DNA from: RGIG2041 sp045652745
GTDB taxonomy: Bacteria; Bacillota; Clostridia; UBA1381; UMGS1253
DNA: 64,000 bases
Direction of reading: 5' to 3'
NCBI GenBank assembly: GCA_045652745.1
Contig: JAZRUW010000028.1
Coordinates: 1 to 64,000, forward strand
In this document: positions 15,991-25,171 of the stretch, piece after piece
How positions within the stretch are numbered: position 1 is the stretch's first letter
Layout: every line of letters begins with the position of its first letter
Made by a program: the position numbers and the translations under genes
Notes under the pieces: model-generated
What the model was told of the DNA's origin: nothing
The model's database searches: none
Seen by the model: only the letters and a program-made list of their open reading frames with translations

Positions 15991-16755
15991 ATGTTTCGTG
16001 AAATTAAGAACTTAAAAATAACATCCGTAGGACATAGCATAGCCAAATTGCCGTCAACTGTAAACAGTCGAAAAAACAACGGATTTATCTTGCGCACAAG
16101 CGGAAGCGTACACTATGATTTTGGCAACTGCACGTTTACTGTAAACCCAGGCACACTCATATTTCTGCCAAAAGGCGTAGCCTACACAGCAAAACGCATT
16201 TCAGAAGAAGAATGCGGTTATGTTTCCATTTCCTTTGAAGCCGATTTAACAGATGCAAAACCGGCAATCTACACATTTGATAATTTTGCAGATGCGGATA
16301 TATTTATAAATCACTTGCCGGATTTATGGAAATACGGCGGTCAGGCAGAACACTACAAATGCTATGCCATATTTTACGAATTGCTTGCTTATTTGCAAAA
16401 CATCGAAAGTTTAAATTACAGCGACAAAAAGAAATATACTATAATCGCCCCTGGTGTAGAATATATGAAAAAACATATGTACGACGCAAATCTGCGCACG
16501 AACACACTTCATACCTACTGCGGCATTTCCGGTACATATTTTCGTAAAATCTTTTTGGCAAACTTCGGCGTAGCGCCGCAAACGTACGTGCTAAACAAAC
16601 GCCTTGTGCACGCAAAATCCATACTTGACAGCGGCAACAACATACCAATCAACGAAGTTGCCGCCTCCGTCGGTTATGCGGATCCGTTTTATTTTAGCAG
16701 AGCCTTTAAAAAGAAATACGGCATTGCACCGTCTTTGTATTCTAAGGATATATAA
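15991..16755 (+). CDS. AraC-family transcriptional regulator
   Basis: This 254-aa regulator has an N-terminal cupin-like sensor half (about residues 20-110, with NPGTLIFLPKGVAY) and a C-terminal double HTH (about 155-254). The second HTH has INEVAASVGYADPFYFSRAFKK, the classical AraC signature. Ligand is unknown. SD AGAGGCGA precedes ATG 15991; the longer frame from 15931 overlaps the promoter. It is divergent from the MATE transporter and is its likely regulator. A second AraC-type gene at 53534 has a related layout. Confidence 0.9.
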   Translation: MFREIKNLKITSVGHSIAKLPSTVNSRKNNGFILRTSGSVHYDFGNCTFTVNPGTLIFLPKGVAYTAKRISEEECGYVSISFEADLTDAKPAIYTFDNFADADIFINHLPDLWKYGGQAEHYKCYAIFYELLAYLQNIESLNYSDKKKYTIIAPGVEYMKKHMYDANLRTNTLHTYCGISGTYFRKIFLANFGVAPQTYVLNKRLVHAKSILDSGNNIPINEVAASVGYADPFYFSRAFKKKYGIAPSLYSKDI

Positions 16756-16756
16756 A

Positions 16757-16789
16757 AAGGCATCAGATTTATAAATCTGTCATCTTTTT
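16757..16789. terminator. probable bidirectional terminator
   Basis: AAAAAGGCAT, the palindrome CAGATTTATAAATCTG (16764-16779), TCATCTTTTTC. The stem is AT-rich and weaker than others here; it lies between the AraC gene and secA. Confidence 0.5.
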
Positions 16790-16790
16790 C

Positions 16791-19523
16791 TTATTCATCT
16801 TTACCGCAGCATTTTTTGTACTTTAATCCACTGCCGCACGGACATGGATCATTTCTGCCGACTTTTTCTTTTTTCTGTGCCGGCTTTTTAACATTGCTTC
16901 CGTCATCCAACGTTGCCTGCAACGGCGTTGCAACCTGCTCGCGCTCCATGCTCTGATTCATAGGCGCGGCGCGCAAAAGGAATTTAATCGTATCGTGCGC
17001 AATATTTTCAAGCATCTCATCATACATGTCCGAGCCGACCAGGCGGTATTCCACTACCGGATCACGTTGTGCATAAGCATTTAGTCCGATACCGTGTTTT
17101 AACTGGTCCATATCGTCAATATGATCCATCCACTTTGTATCCACCACGCGCAAAAGCATCATGCGTTCGAGTTCCCCCATTGCATCGCCGAAAGCCGCTT
17201 GCTGGACACGCATTCTTTCTTCGGCAATACCGAGGAGTTTTTCTTTAAGCGCCTTTTTCGTAGTGCGGTTGAGTTCATCATACTCCATCAGCATGCTGCC
17301 CGGTGCTGCCTGGTACATCTCCGTCGCAAATGCAGAAAGGCCTTGTAAATCCCACTCATCCGGAATGTCACTTACCGCATACATCTCAATACCGCTCTCC
17401 ACGGTATTATGAAGCATCTTCATAATATAGCCGTGCATATCCTCTCCGTCAAGTACCATGCGACGCTGCGTGTATATCATCTTACGCTGTTCATTCATAA
17501 CCTCGTCATACTGAAGCACATGCTTACGGATATCAAAGTTTCTGCCCTCTACGTGCTTTTGCGCGTTTTCAATTGCGCCGGACAAAAGCTTTGCTTCAAT
17601 CGGTTGATCTTCTTCTAATCCGATTTTTTCAAGCATCAAGGTATAGCGATCCGAGCCAAACAGACGCATCAGGTCATCTTCCATAGAAATAAAGAATTTC
17701 GATGCACCCGGGTCACCTTGTCTGCCGCTTCGACCGCGAAGCTGATTGTCTACGCGTCTGGATTCATGGCGTTCCGTACCGATAACGTACAGGCCGCCTG
17801 CCGCCGCAGCCGCTTCCGCTTCCGGACGGATTTGTTCTTTATATTTTGCCTGCAATTCTTTAAAGGTTTCTCTTGCATGCAGAATTTCAGCATCATCCGT
17901 TTCCGAAAAGCCCGTAGACTCCGCAATCAATTCATCGCTGAACCCCTGCTTTGTCATTTCGGTTTTTGCCATAAATTCCGCATTACCGCCAAGCATAATA
18001 TCCGTACCGCGGCCCGCCATATTGGTCGCAATCGTTACTGCGCCGACCTTACCTGCCTGTGCAATAATCTCCGCTTCTTTAGCATGATGCTTGGCGTTTA
18101 ATACATTGTGTTTAATACCCTGTCTGGACAAAAGTTTAGAAATCAGCTCCGATTTTTCAATCGACACCGTGCCGACCAAAACCGGCTGTCCCTTTTTGTG
18201 GCATTCTTTAATCTGCTCAATAATCGCTCTGTATTTGCCTTCTACATTTTTGTAGATTACATCCTCTAAATCCTTGCGTTGCATCTCTTTATTGGTCGGC
18301 ACAACAATAACGTCCAGCCCGTAAATCTGCTGAAATTCCGCTTCTTCAGTCTGCGCCGTACCGGTCATACCCGCAAGTTTGGTATACAGACGGAAGAAAT
18401 TCTGAAATGTAATTGTGGCGAGCGTTTTGCTTTCATGCTCCACCTTCACATTTTCCTTAGCTTCAATCGCCTGATGCAATCCGTCGGAATAGCGTCTGCC
18501 CGGCATAATACGTCCTGTAAATTCATCCACAATAACAACCTGTCCGTTTTGCACCACATATTCACGGTCACGCTTCATATTGCCGTGCGCCTTAATGGCC
18601 TGATTGATATGATGGTTAATCTGCATGTGATTCGGGTCAGCCAAATTCTCAATGTTAAAAAATGCCTCTGCCTTGGCGATACCTCTTTGTGTCAGCGTTG
18701 CCGTCTTTGCCTTTTCATCCACGATGTAATCCGCGTCCGTATCGTCTAGCGCATTGGATTTTTTATCGGTTTCCTTAATCACTAGCGCCTTAAGCCTGCG
18801 CGCAAACTGGTCGGCCACCTGATAAAGTTGCGTAGACTTGCCGCTCATACCCGAAATAATCAGCGGTGTTCTCGCTTCGTCGATTAAAATAGAGTCTACC
18901 TCATCGACAATGGCGTAATGCTGACCGCGCTGTGTCATTTCCTCTTTAAATACAACCATATTGTCACGCAGATAGTCAAATCCGAGTTCGTTATTGGTTG
19001 CATAGGTGATATCCGCATTGTATGCCGCCTGACGTTCTTTGTTGTCCAAATCATGGACAATCAAACCAACCGTAAGACCGAGAAAACGGAAAACCTTGCC
19101 CATCCACTCGCTGTCGCGCTTTGCAAGATAGTCATTGACCGTTACAACATGCACGCCCTTGCCCGTAAGCGCATTCAAATAAGCAGGCAATGTAGAAACC
19201 AATGTCTTACCCTCACCGGTTTTCATTTCGGCAATTCTGCCCTGATGCAAGATGATACCGCCGAGCACCTGTACGTAAAAATGTTTCATACCCAGCACGC
19301 GCCATGCAGCCTCGCGCACTACGGCAAAGGCTTCCGGTAAAAGTTCATCTAAGGTTTCACCCATCTGCAAACGGTCACGAAACTCCTCCGTCTTTGCCTT
19401 GAGCGCCGTATCGCTGAGGCCCGACATTTCCGTTTCCAATGCCATAACCCGGTCCGCAATCGGCTTTACGCGTTTTAATTCTTTATCCGAATAATTTCCA
19501 AAAATCTTTTCCAATAAACCCAT
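16791..19523 (-). CDS. secA: protein translocase subunit SecA
   Basis: This is the ATP-driven motor that pushes preproteins through SecYEG. It has 910 aa, full length. Walker A MKTGEGKT lies near residue 100 and the DEAD-like VDEVDSILIDEARTPLIISG near 205-224. The preprotein cross-linking domain, the second motor domain with IATNMAGRGTDI and QLRGRSGRQGDPG, the helical wing/scaffold region and a C-terminal zinc finger CPCGSGLKYKKCC (SEC-C) follow. ATG 19523 with SD GAAGGA is chosen over an upstream ATG at 19553. The gene is monocistronic. A single SecA copy is seen in this window. Confidence 0.97.
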   Translation of the reverse strand: MGLLEKIFGNYSDKELKRVKPIADRVMALETEMSGLSDTALKAKTEEFRDRLQMGETLDELLPEAFAVVREAAWRVLGMKHFYVQVLGGIILHQGRIAEMKTGEGKTLVSTLPAYLNALTGKGVHVVTVNDYLAKRDSEWMGKVFRFLGLTVGLIVHDLDNKERQAAYNADITYATNNELGFDYLRDNMVVFKEEMTQRGQHYAIVDEVDSILIDEARTPLIISGMSGKSTQLYQVADQFARRLKALVIKETDKKSNALDDTDADYIVDEKAKTATLTQRGIAKAEAFFNIENLADPNHMQINHHINQAIKAHGNMKRDREYVVQNGQVVIVDEFTGRIMPGRRYSDGLHQAIEAKENVKVEHESKTLATITFQNFFRLYTKLAGMTGTAQTEEAEFQQIYGLDVIVVPTNKEMQRKDLEDVIYKNVEGKYRAIIEQIKECHKKGQPVLVGTVSIEKSELISKLLSRQGIKHNVLNAKHHAKEAEIIAQAGKVGAVTIATNMAGRGTDIMLGGNAEFMAKTEMTKQGFSDELIAESTGFSETDDAEILHARETFKELQAKYKEQIRPEAEAAAAAGGLYVIGTERHESRRVDNQLRGRSGRQGDPGASKFFISMEDDLMRLFGSDRYTLMLEKIGLEEDQPIEAKLLSGAIENAQKHVEGRNFDIRKHVLQYDEVMNEQRKMIYTQRRMVLDGEDMHGYIMKMLHNTVESGIEMYAVSDIPDEWDLQGLSAFATEMYQAAPGSMLMEYDELNRTTKKALKEKLLGIAEERMRVQQAAFGDAMGELERMMLLRVVDTKWMDHIDDMDQLKHGIGLNAYAQRDPVVEYRLVGSDMYDEMLENIAHDTIKFLLRAAPMNQSMEREQVATPLQATLDDGSNVKKPAQKKEKVGRNDPCPCGSGLKYKKCCGKDE

Positions 19524-19561
19524 GGTGCAAATCCTTCTTTCAACAAAATGCATTTAGGTTT

Positions 19562-19590
19562 ATTATACCATTTTGAAAATAGTTTTACCA
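19562..19590 (-). promoter_or_regulatory. probable secA promoter
   Basis: TGG-TATAAT (-10 at 19567-19562) on the minus strand, with only a weak -35 (TGGTAA, 17 nt upstream). Confidence 0.4.
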
Positions 19591-19692
19591 TACCCGAAAT
19601 GAAAATTTTTTGTAAATATTTTTAATTGTGTAGTTTTTTTGTTCCCCATATGGTAAAATAAGGGCAGAAATACTGTATTCGGGAGGCAAATT

Positions 19693-20904
19693 ATGCAAAA
19701 CCAAAAGAAAAAGGGGTTTAAAAAGAACTTAACGCTTCAGCAGGCCGTGTGGCTCATTGTTGCCGCGGTAGCAACTGCATTTGCGCTTTTAAATTTAAAA
19801 ACCGTTGTCGGTGCGGTGACCTGGCTGTTTCAGATTTTCAGTCCCTTTATCATCGGCTTATTTCTGGCATTTTTAATCGGAATTGTTGTAAGCGCGCTTG
19901 AAAATCGCCTGCTTTATAAATTAAACCGATTCAAATTCTGGTGCAAAATCAAACGTGCCGTCTGCGTTATTTTGGCTATCGTGCTCATCGGCCTTTGCAT
20001 CACGCTTTTAATGCTGTTGATTGTGCCGCAACTGCGCGAAAGCGCACGCACGCTGGCAACCAATATGCCGTACTACCTGACGGGTCTGCAGCGCACTATA
20101 GAACAGTTCTTGCAAAAGTTCGACATCTCCGTAAACGGTCTTTTATTCCGTTTAGATTGGCAGTCGCTCATCGGCTATATCAGCAATCTCGTAACAGGCA
20201 TCACGCCGCAGGTTGCCACTTTTGCCGTCGGCATTACCAGCAGTCTGTTTAACTTCCTGATGGGCATTTTCTTTGCGCTCTATATGCTGTTTGGCAAAGA
20301 AAAAATACTATCTGCAATACACCGCACTCTCCTCGCCTACTGCGGTAAAAAGCGCACTGCACGCATCAATTATATTGCAGAAAAGACACATGCTATCTTT
20401 AAAAACTTCGTGGTCGGACAGTTGACGGAATCCTTGATTTTAGGCATCATGTATTTTATCACCGCAAGCCTGTTTAAAATGCCGTATGCGCTGCTTTTGT
20501 CCGTGATTATGGCCATCGGCGGTTTAATCCCGATGTTCGGTCCGATTATTGCAACCATCCCGTGCGTCTTTATACTTTTGATGATTCATCCCGCAAACGC
20601 GCTTGTGTTTTTAATTATGGCCATTGTCATTCAGCAAATCGAAAGCAACTTCATCTACCCGTTTGTTGTCGGTGACTCCATCGGCCTGCCGGCCATTTGG
20701 GTGCTTTTGTCCATCTTAGTCGGCGGTAGCATATTCGGTATGCTCGGCATGGTCGTTGCCGTACCGATTGCGTCGGTTGCTTATGCCCTTTTAAGAGAAA
20801 GCGTAAATGAGCGTTTGGCGCCGAAACAGTTGGTGCAACCAGAACCCAGCTTTGAAGAACCCCAAAAGGAAAGAAAAGAAAATTCTCCAACTGAAAATAA
20901 TTAA
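19693..20904 (+). CDS. AI-2E family (YtvI/PerM-like) membrane protein
   Basis: This 403-aa protein has about eight membrane helices and is of the AI-2E exporter/PerM family, whose members export diverse small molecules or act as Na+/H+ antiporters. A cytoplasmic amphipathic loop (about residues 105-160) precedes the conserved second half. That half has FVVGQLTESLILGIMYFI, LIPMFGPIIATIP and ESNFIYPFVVGDSIGLPAIWVLLSI, which hold the P-G and E-P-V/G blocks of the family. The C-terminus is a charged tail (EPSFEEPQKERKE). SD GGGAGG precedes ATG 19693. It is monocistronic, with its own terminator. The cargo is unknown; the name does not imply quorum sensing. Confidence 0.88.
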   Translation: MQNQKKKGFKKNLTLQQAVWLIVAAVATAFALLNLKTVVGAVTWLFQIFSPFIIGLFLAFLIGIVVSALENRLLYKLNRFKFWCKIKRAVCVILAIVLIGLCITLLMLLIVPQLRESARTLATNMPYYLTGLQRTIEQFLQKFDISVNGLLFRLDWQSLIGYISNLVTGITPQVATFAVGITSSLFNFLMGIFFALYMLFGKEKILSAIHRTLLAYCGKKRTARINYIAEKTHAIFKNFVVGQLTESLILGIMYFITASLFKMPYALLLSVIMAIGGLIPMFGPIIATIPCVFILLMIHPANALVFLIMAIVIQQIESNFIYPFVVGDSIGLPAIWVLLSILVGGSIFGMLGMVVAVPIASVAYALLRESVNERLAPKQLVQPEPSFEEPQKERKENSPTENN

Positions 20905-20908
20905 ATAT

Positions 20909-20943
20909 AAAACGCCTTTACTATACAGTTGAAGGCGTTTTTT
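20909..20943 (+). terminator. Rho-independent terminator
   Basis: AAAACGCCTT (ends 20918), loop of 13 nt, AAGGCGTT (20932-20939), TTTT. Confidence 0.8.
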
Positions 20944-21025
20944 GTCATTGTTTACCTGCGAAACAGTCTTTTTTGTGTGCGTATCCAATAGCCTTTTTGT
21001 ACACAAAGATATACATATGTAGGGA

Positions 21026-21052
21026 TTGACACAAGGCGATTTTTGTTATAAT
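21026..21052 (+). promoter_or_regulatory. promoter of the femAB-alr unit
   Basis: Perfect hexamers TTGACA (21026-21031) and TATAAT (21047-21052) with a short 15-nt spacer. The leader is about 45 nt. Confidence 0.65.
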
Positions 21053-21103
21053 ATAAATGTGTTTGTTTAGAAATGTAAATTTTGGCGATTACGGAGGATA
21101 GAT

Positions 21104-22243
21104 ATGAAACTGCTTACACCTGAAAGATATGAAGAATACGAAGCGTTTTTGCAAAGCCGCAAGGAAGGTCACTTTTTACAGTCCGTGGCTTGGGCAAAAG
21201 TAAAAGATATGTGGAAAAACGAAATTCTCATCGCAGAAAACGAAGACGGCTCCATCATAGGCTCGATGTCGCTGTTGATTCGCAAAATCCCCTTCTTCCC
21301 GCTTACGATTATGTATGCGCCGCGCGGTCCGGTTTGTGACCGTTACGATGCCGATACCATTAAGGAATTGGTCGACGGCGCACGCGAGCTTGCAAAAAAG
21401 CATAAAAGTTACGTACTTAAAATCGACCCGGACGTGGAAGCTTCAGACGAAAAATTCTGCAAGATTATGGAAGGTTTGAAGTTCCGCTTCAACAAGTCGA
21501 AAAACTTTGAGGGTGTACAGCCGAGATTTGTTGTCCGCAAGGACGTTTCCGGTCTCGACGGCACAGACACCGACGGCAACGACAAGCTCCTGATGAGTTT
21601 CGAAAGCAAAACACGCTACAATGTACGCGTGGCAATGCGCAAAGGCGTATATGCCAAAATCGGCACACGAGAAGACTTAAAGGCCTTCCACGAAGTGATG
21701 ATGGTCACCGGTGTGCGCGACGGCTTTTTACCGCGTTCTTTGGAATACTTTGAAAAAATGTATGATGAAATGGGTGACGCGCTTCGTCTCTATCTCATAT
21801 ATTATAACGACATTCTCGTTTCCGGCGCGATTGCAATTTTGTACGGCAACAAAGTATGGTATCTGTACGGTGCAAGTTCCAACGAGTACAGAAACATGAT
21901 GCCGAACTATTTGATGCAGTACGAAATGATGAAATGGGCTGTGGAAAACAACTGCGACGTATACGATTTCCGCGGTGTCTCCGGCGACTTGAATAAGGGC
22001 AATCAACTTGCAGGCCTTCTTCGTTTCAAAATCGGATTTATCAACGAAGAAGATCAGGCCAAAGGCGGCGGCTTGGTTGAATTTGTGGGCGCGCTCGACT
22101 ACGTATTCAATCCGTTTATGTACTTCTTTATCGAAAAGGGCGAACGCACCTACCGCGAATTGAGAAGAAGATTGTTTTTGCGCAAAAACAAGGATTTTCT
22201 ACCGGCTACAAAAACCGCCGAAGAAAAGAAAACAAAGGAATAA
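21104..22243 (+). CDS. FemAB/FemX-family peptidyltransferase-like protein
   Basis: This 379-aa protein is of the FemABX group, which adds amino acids from aminoacyl-tRNA to the stem peptide of lipid II to build the peptidoglycan cross-bridge. Two GNAT-like lobes are visible. Motifs include HFLQSVAWAKVK at the N-terminus, KTRYNVRVAMRKGV (about residues 166-180), YGASSNEYRNMMPNYLMQYEMM and YDFRGVSGD. The C-terminal segment is basic. The adjacent alanine racemase (3-nt gap) fits a shared role in cell-wall precursor supply. Which amino acid is added cannot be read from sequence. Confidence 0.88.
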   Translation: MKLLTPERYEEYEAFLQSRKEGHFLQSVAWAKVKDMWKNEILIAENEDGSIIGSMSLLIRKIPFFPLTIMYAPRGPVCDRYDADTIKELVDGARELAKKHKSYVLKIDPDVEASDEKFCKIMEGLKFRFNKSKNFEGVQPRFVVRKDVSGLDGTDTDGNDKLLMSFESKTRYNVRVAMRKGVYAKIGTREDLKAFHEVMMVTGVRDGFLPRSLEYFEKMYDEMGDALRLYLIYYNDILVSGAIAILYGNKVWYLYGASSNEYRNMMPNYLMQYEMMKWAVENNCDVYDFRGVSGDLNKGNQLAGLLRFKIGFINEEDQAKGGGLVEFVGALDYVFNPFMYFFIEKGERTYRELRRRLFLRKNKDFLPATKTAEEKKTKE

Positions 22244-22246
22244 GTT

Positions 22247-23344
22247 ATGAAAAAACTGGTCGTTGAAAAAGAGAAGCTGATAGAAAACATCCGCATGCTG
22301 CAAGCAGAGGCGGCAAAAACAAACACGCGTCTGATGGCGATGCTCAAGGGCAACGGGTACGGGCTCGGTTTGTGCGCATTTGCACATCTGCTCGCCGAGC
22401 ACGGCGTAGATACATTTTGCGTATGCCTTTTTGAGGAGGCGCGCGCACTGCGCGAATCCGGCATCACAAGCGAAATCCTCCTCCTCTCTCCGACCTGTGA
22501 AATAGAAGAAGCAACCGAGGCAATCAAACTGGATATCACCTGCGCGGTCGGCTCGTACGATTCGTGCTCGGTATTAGATATGGCCGCAGAGCGTGTGGGC
22601 AAAAAAGCAAAAGCGCATCTGGCGATTGACACCGGCTTTGGCAGATTCGGTTTTCTCTACACCGACGCCGCCGATGCAGCCGCAAATCTGAATTCTTTGG
22701 AATTTATTGAAATCACCGGTACATTTACGCATTTATCCGATGCGTTTGGCGATGAGAAAAATTCCGAATTGCAGTTTAACCGCTTTATGCAGGCAACGCA
22801 AACCTTAAAAGAAAACGGTTTAAATCCCGGCATGCGGCACATCTGCAATTCCTGCGGTTTTTTGCGATTTGCACAATACCACTTGGATGCCGTGCGCGTA
22901 GGCTCCGCTTTTTTAGGCCGATTGCCGATTTCAACCAACTTAAATTTACACAAAATCGCATATCTGCAAAGCAGCATCTGCGAAGCCAAATGGTTACCCA
23001 AGGGCTTTAACATCGGATATGCCAACACTTATAAAACCAAACGGCCTACAAAAATCGGCATTGTTCCCATCGGATACATGGACGGATTCGGTGTCAGCAA
23101 AGTCAATGACACCTTCCGCTTTTCCGACATCCTGCGCTACACACTCGCTAGCGTCAAGTCGCTGTTTCGTGACAACGCCGTATATGTAAGTGTAAACGAC
23201 AGACCGTGCCGCGTACTGGGCAGAATCAGTATGTTTAATATTGTAGTCGATATTACCGATATAAACGGTGACATCGGCGACAAAGTCGTTTTGCAATGCA
23301 ATCCGATTTTAATAAATGCATCCGTGATGCGTGAATATATCTAG
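22247..23344 (+). CDS. alr: alanine racemase-like PLP enzyme
   Basis: This fold-type III PLP enzyme of 365 aa probably interconverts L- and D-alanine for peptidoglycan. The N-terminal barrel has the Schiff-base lysine in MAMLKGNGYGLG (K34), a variant of the usual AVVKANAYGHG. DTGFGRFGF follows, then THLSDAF, and the beta domain with the second catalytic Tyr in IGYANTYKT and IGYMDGFG. The variant PLP-site motif resembles VanT-type racemase domains, so serine or another amino acid could also be a substrate. It is cotranscribed with the FemAB-like gene. Confidence 0.82.
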   Translation: MKKLVVEKEKLIENIRMLQAEAAKTNTRLMAMLKGNGYGLGLCAFAHLLAEHGVDTFCVCLFEEARALRESGITSEILLLSPTCEIEEATEAIKLDITCAVGSYDSCSVLDMAAERVGKKAKAHLAIDTGFGRFGFLYTDAADAAANLNSLEFIEITGTFTHLSDAFGDEKNSELQFNRFMQATQTLKENGLNPGMRHICNSCGFLRFAQYHLDAVRVGSAFLGRLPISTNLNLHKIAYLQSSICEAKWLPKGFNIGYANTYKTKRPTKIGIVPIGYMDGFGVSKVNDTFRFSDILRYTLASVKSLFRDNAVYVSVNDRPCRVLGRISMFNIVVDITDINGDIGDKVVLQCNPILINASVMREYI

Positions 23345-23441
23345 GAGCATAACGTGAAAAATCACGTTATACTCCGCTATACGCCTTTCGCCCACGAAAT
23401 GTGCGTATATAGTTTTGATTACTATTTGTGGGCTGAAAGGC
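23344..23441 (+). promoter_or_regulatory. structured leader between alr and prfA
   Basis: There are two strong hairpins. Hairpin 1: GGAG, ATAACGTGA (23349-23357), loop AAAA, TCACGTTAT (23362-23370), CTCC, without a T-tract. Hairpin 2: GCCTTTC-GCCCAC (23383-23395) pairs with GTGGGC-T-GAAAGGC (23428-23441), and its 3' arm holds the purine-rich AAAGG upstream of prfA. TATACGC (23378-23384) can instead pair with GCGTATA (23403-23409) inside the loop of hairpin 2, giving an alternative or pseudoknotted fold. Confidence 0.5.
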
Positions 23442-23453
23442 TATGGAATTTTT

Positions 23454-24521
23454 ATGTTTGACAAACTTGCATTTATTGAAGAAAAATATGAAGACCTCGG
23501 CAAAAAGATTATGGACCCTGCCGTAATCGCCGACAATGATGCTTATCGCAAATACTGCAAAGAGCATGCTGACATCTCGCCCATCGTAGACAAATACCGC
23601 GAGTACAAAGCTGCGAAGGACACAATTGCGGAAGCAACGGAGCTTTTGGCAGACAACGACGATAAGGAAATGGAAGAAATGCTGCGCGAAGAAATCGACA
23701 TGGCTAAAAAAGCCATCGAAGACTGCGAGCATGAACTTAAAATTTTGCTTTTGCCCAAAGACCCGAATGACGAAAAGAACGTTATCATCGAAATTCGCGG
23801 CGGTGCCGGCGGCGACGAAGCGGCACTTTTTGCCGGCAGCCTATTACGTATGTACAGCATGTATGCCGAAACCAAGCGTTGGAAGGTTGATATGATGAAC
23901 TCTAACGAAACCGACATCGGCGGTTATAAAGAAGTTTCTTTCATGATTGAAGGCGCAGGCGCATACAGCCGTCTCAAATTTGAAAGCGGCGTACACCGCG
24001 TACAGCGCGTGCCGGCCACGGAATCCAGCGGCAGAATTCACACCTCCACCGTAACCGTAGCGGTGCTTCCGGAAGTAGAAGATGTTGAAGTCCAAATCAA
24101 TCCGAATGATTTAAGAATTGACGTATTCCGCGCCGGCGGCCCCGGCGGCCAGTGCGTAAACACCACTGACTCCGCCGTACGTGTTACCCACTTACCTACC
24201 GGCTTGGTGGTTTCCTGTCAGGATGAAAAATCACAACACAAAAACAAGGATAAGGCACTTAAAATTCTGCGCTCCCGTTTATACGATTTAATGTGTGAGC
24301 AGCAAAATGCGGAAATCGCACAAAACAGAAAAAGTCAAGTCGGCACCGGTGACCGAAGCGAGCGCATCCGCACCTACAACTTCCCGCAAGGTCGCGTAAC
24401 CGACCATCGCATCGGCTTGACATTGCACCGTCTGGAAGCCGTACTCAACGGTGATTTGGACGAACTCATTGATGCACTTAATACGGCGGACCAAAGTGAG
24501 AAATTAAAGCAAAATGCCTAA
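23454..24521 (+). CDS. prfA: peptide chain release factor 1
   Basis: RF1 terminates translation at UAA and UAG. It has 355 aa, the normal length. The codon-recognition tripeptide PAT lies in RVPATESSGRIHTST, and the catalytic GGQ in RAGGPGGQCVNTTDSAVR. ATG 23454 gives the usual FDKL start. Many Firmicutes have prmC (the GGQ methylase) after prfA; it is absent here, and a terminator follows instead. The long inverted repeat in its leader may control translation. Confidence 0.96.
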   Translation: MFDKLAFIEEKYEDLGKKIMDPAVIADNDAYRKYCKEHADISPIVDKYREYKAAKDTIAEATELLADNDDKEMEEMLREEIDMAKKAIEDCEHELKILLLPKDPNDEKNVIIEIRGGAGGDEAALFAGSLLRMYSMYAETKRWKVDMMNSNETDIGGYKEVSFMIEGAGAYSRLKFESGVHRVQRVPATESSGRIHTSTVTVAVLPEVEDVEVQINPNDLRIDVFRAGGPGGQCVNTTDSAVRVTHLPTGLVVSCQDEKSQHKNKDKALKILRSRLYDLMCEQQNAEIAQNRKSQVGTGDRSERIRTYNFPQGRVTDHRIGLTLHRLEAVLNGDLDELIDALNTADQSEKLKQNA

Positions 24522-24533
24522 TATAACATAACG

Positions 24534-24561
24534 AAAAAACTTGTGCAAGCACAAGTTTTTT
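24534..24561 (+). terminator. Rho-independent terminator after prfA
   Basis: AAAAAACTTGTG (24534-24545), loop CAAG, CACAAGTTTTTT (24550-24561). Confidence 0.9.
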
Positions 24562-24628
24562 CAGGCAGCTTTGTCAATATTTATTTGCATTATATGTGTA
24601 GTTATATTTATATAATGAGGTGTTCTAT

Positions 24629-24910
24629 ATGGAAAATTTCAAAGACAGACTCAAAAACTTGCGCACAGATTTGGGTATCAGCCAAAGCACACTCGCGCAC
24701 GAAATCGGCGTAACCCGCGCCGCCGTCAACGCCTGGGAACTCGGTAAAGGCTATCCGAACGCGCAATGTCTTGTCGGACTGGCTCGCTATTTAAACGTAA
24801 GTACAGATTACCTTCTGGGATTAAGCTCTACTTGCAGTATAGACATCAGCGCTATGCCGCCATCCGAGCGTGAAATTATTTTAAAACTCGTTTCTTGCTT
24901 TAACAAATAA
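24629..24910 (+). CDS. XRE-family HTH regulator
   Basis: This 93-aa DNA-binding protein consists almost entirely of a Cro/C1-type HTH (about residues 3-62), with LGISQSTLAHEIGVTRAAVNAW as the helix-turn-helix and the typical NVSTDYLLG end. A short C-terminal tail (SMPPSEREIILKLVSCF-like) resembles the tails of clostridial SinR-like regulators. SD GAGGTG precedes ATG 24629. Its 3' end overlaps the convergent bofA by 11 nt. Targets are unknown. Confidence 0.88.
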   Translation: MENFKDRLKNLRTDLGISQSTLAHEIGVTRAAVNAWELGKGYPNAQCLVGLARYLNVSTDYLLGLSSTCSIDISAMPPSEREIILKLVSCFNK

Positions 24911-25160
24911 GTTTTATCCCCAACAAAAGTATGTATCCGGGCAGACCGAGCATGCCACACAATCCGAATGTATACGCATTTAAACCGATGCTGATGCCAT
25001 AAGCGGCAGCCAACAGATTAAATGCGGAAAGTGCGCACATCCCCAACCCTGCCCGAAGCAAAAAGCGCAATACAAAAGCAAAAGTTTTTGAAAAGGAAAA
25101 CACAAAGAAATAAATTGCAACCGCTAAAATACAAACAGCCGCCACCGTACCGGAATTCAT
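24900..25160 (-). CDS. bofA: BofA-like pro-SigK processing regulator
   Basis: This 86-aa membrane protein has two or three hydrophobic segments. In Bacillus, BofA holds the SpoIVFB protease inactive until the forespore signals, so SigK is matured late. The family signature is present: an LLRAGLGMCALSAFNLLAAAYG-like stretch and IGLNAYTFGLCGMLGLPGYILL near the C-terminus. The SD GAGGGGGTG precedes ATG 25160. It follows the yaaL-type gene by 11 nt, the same order as yaaL-bofA in Bacillus, here without recR. Confidence 0.85.
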   Translation of the reverse strand: MNSGTVAAVCILAVAIYFFVFSFSKTFAFVLRFLLRAGLGMCALSAFNLLAAAYGISIGLNAYTFGLCGMLGLPGYILLLGIKLIC

Positions 25161-25171
25161 AATGCACCCCC

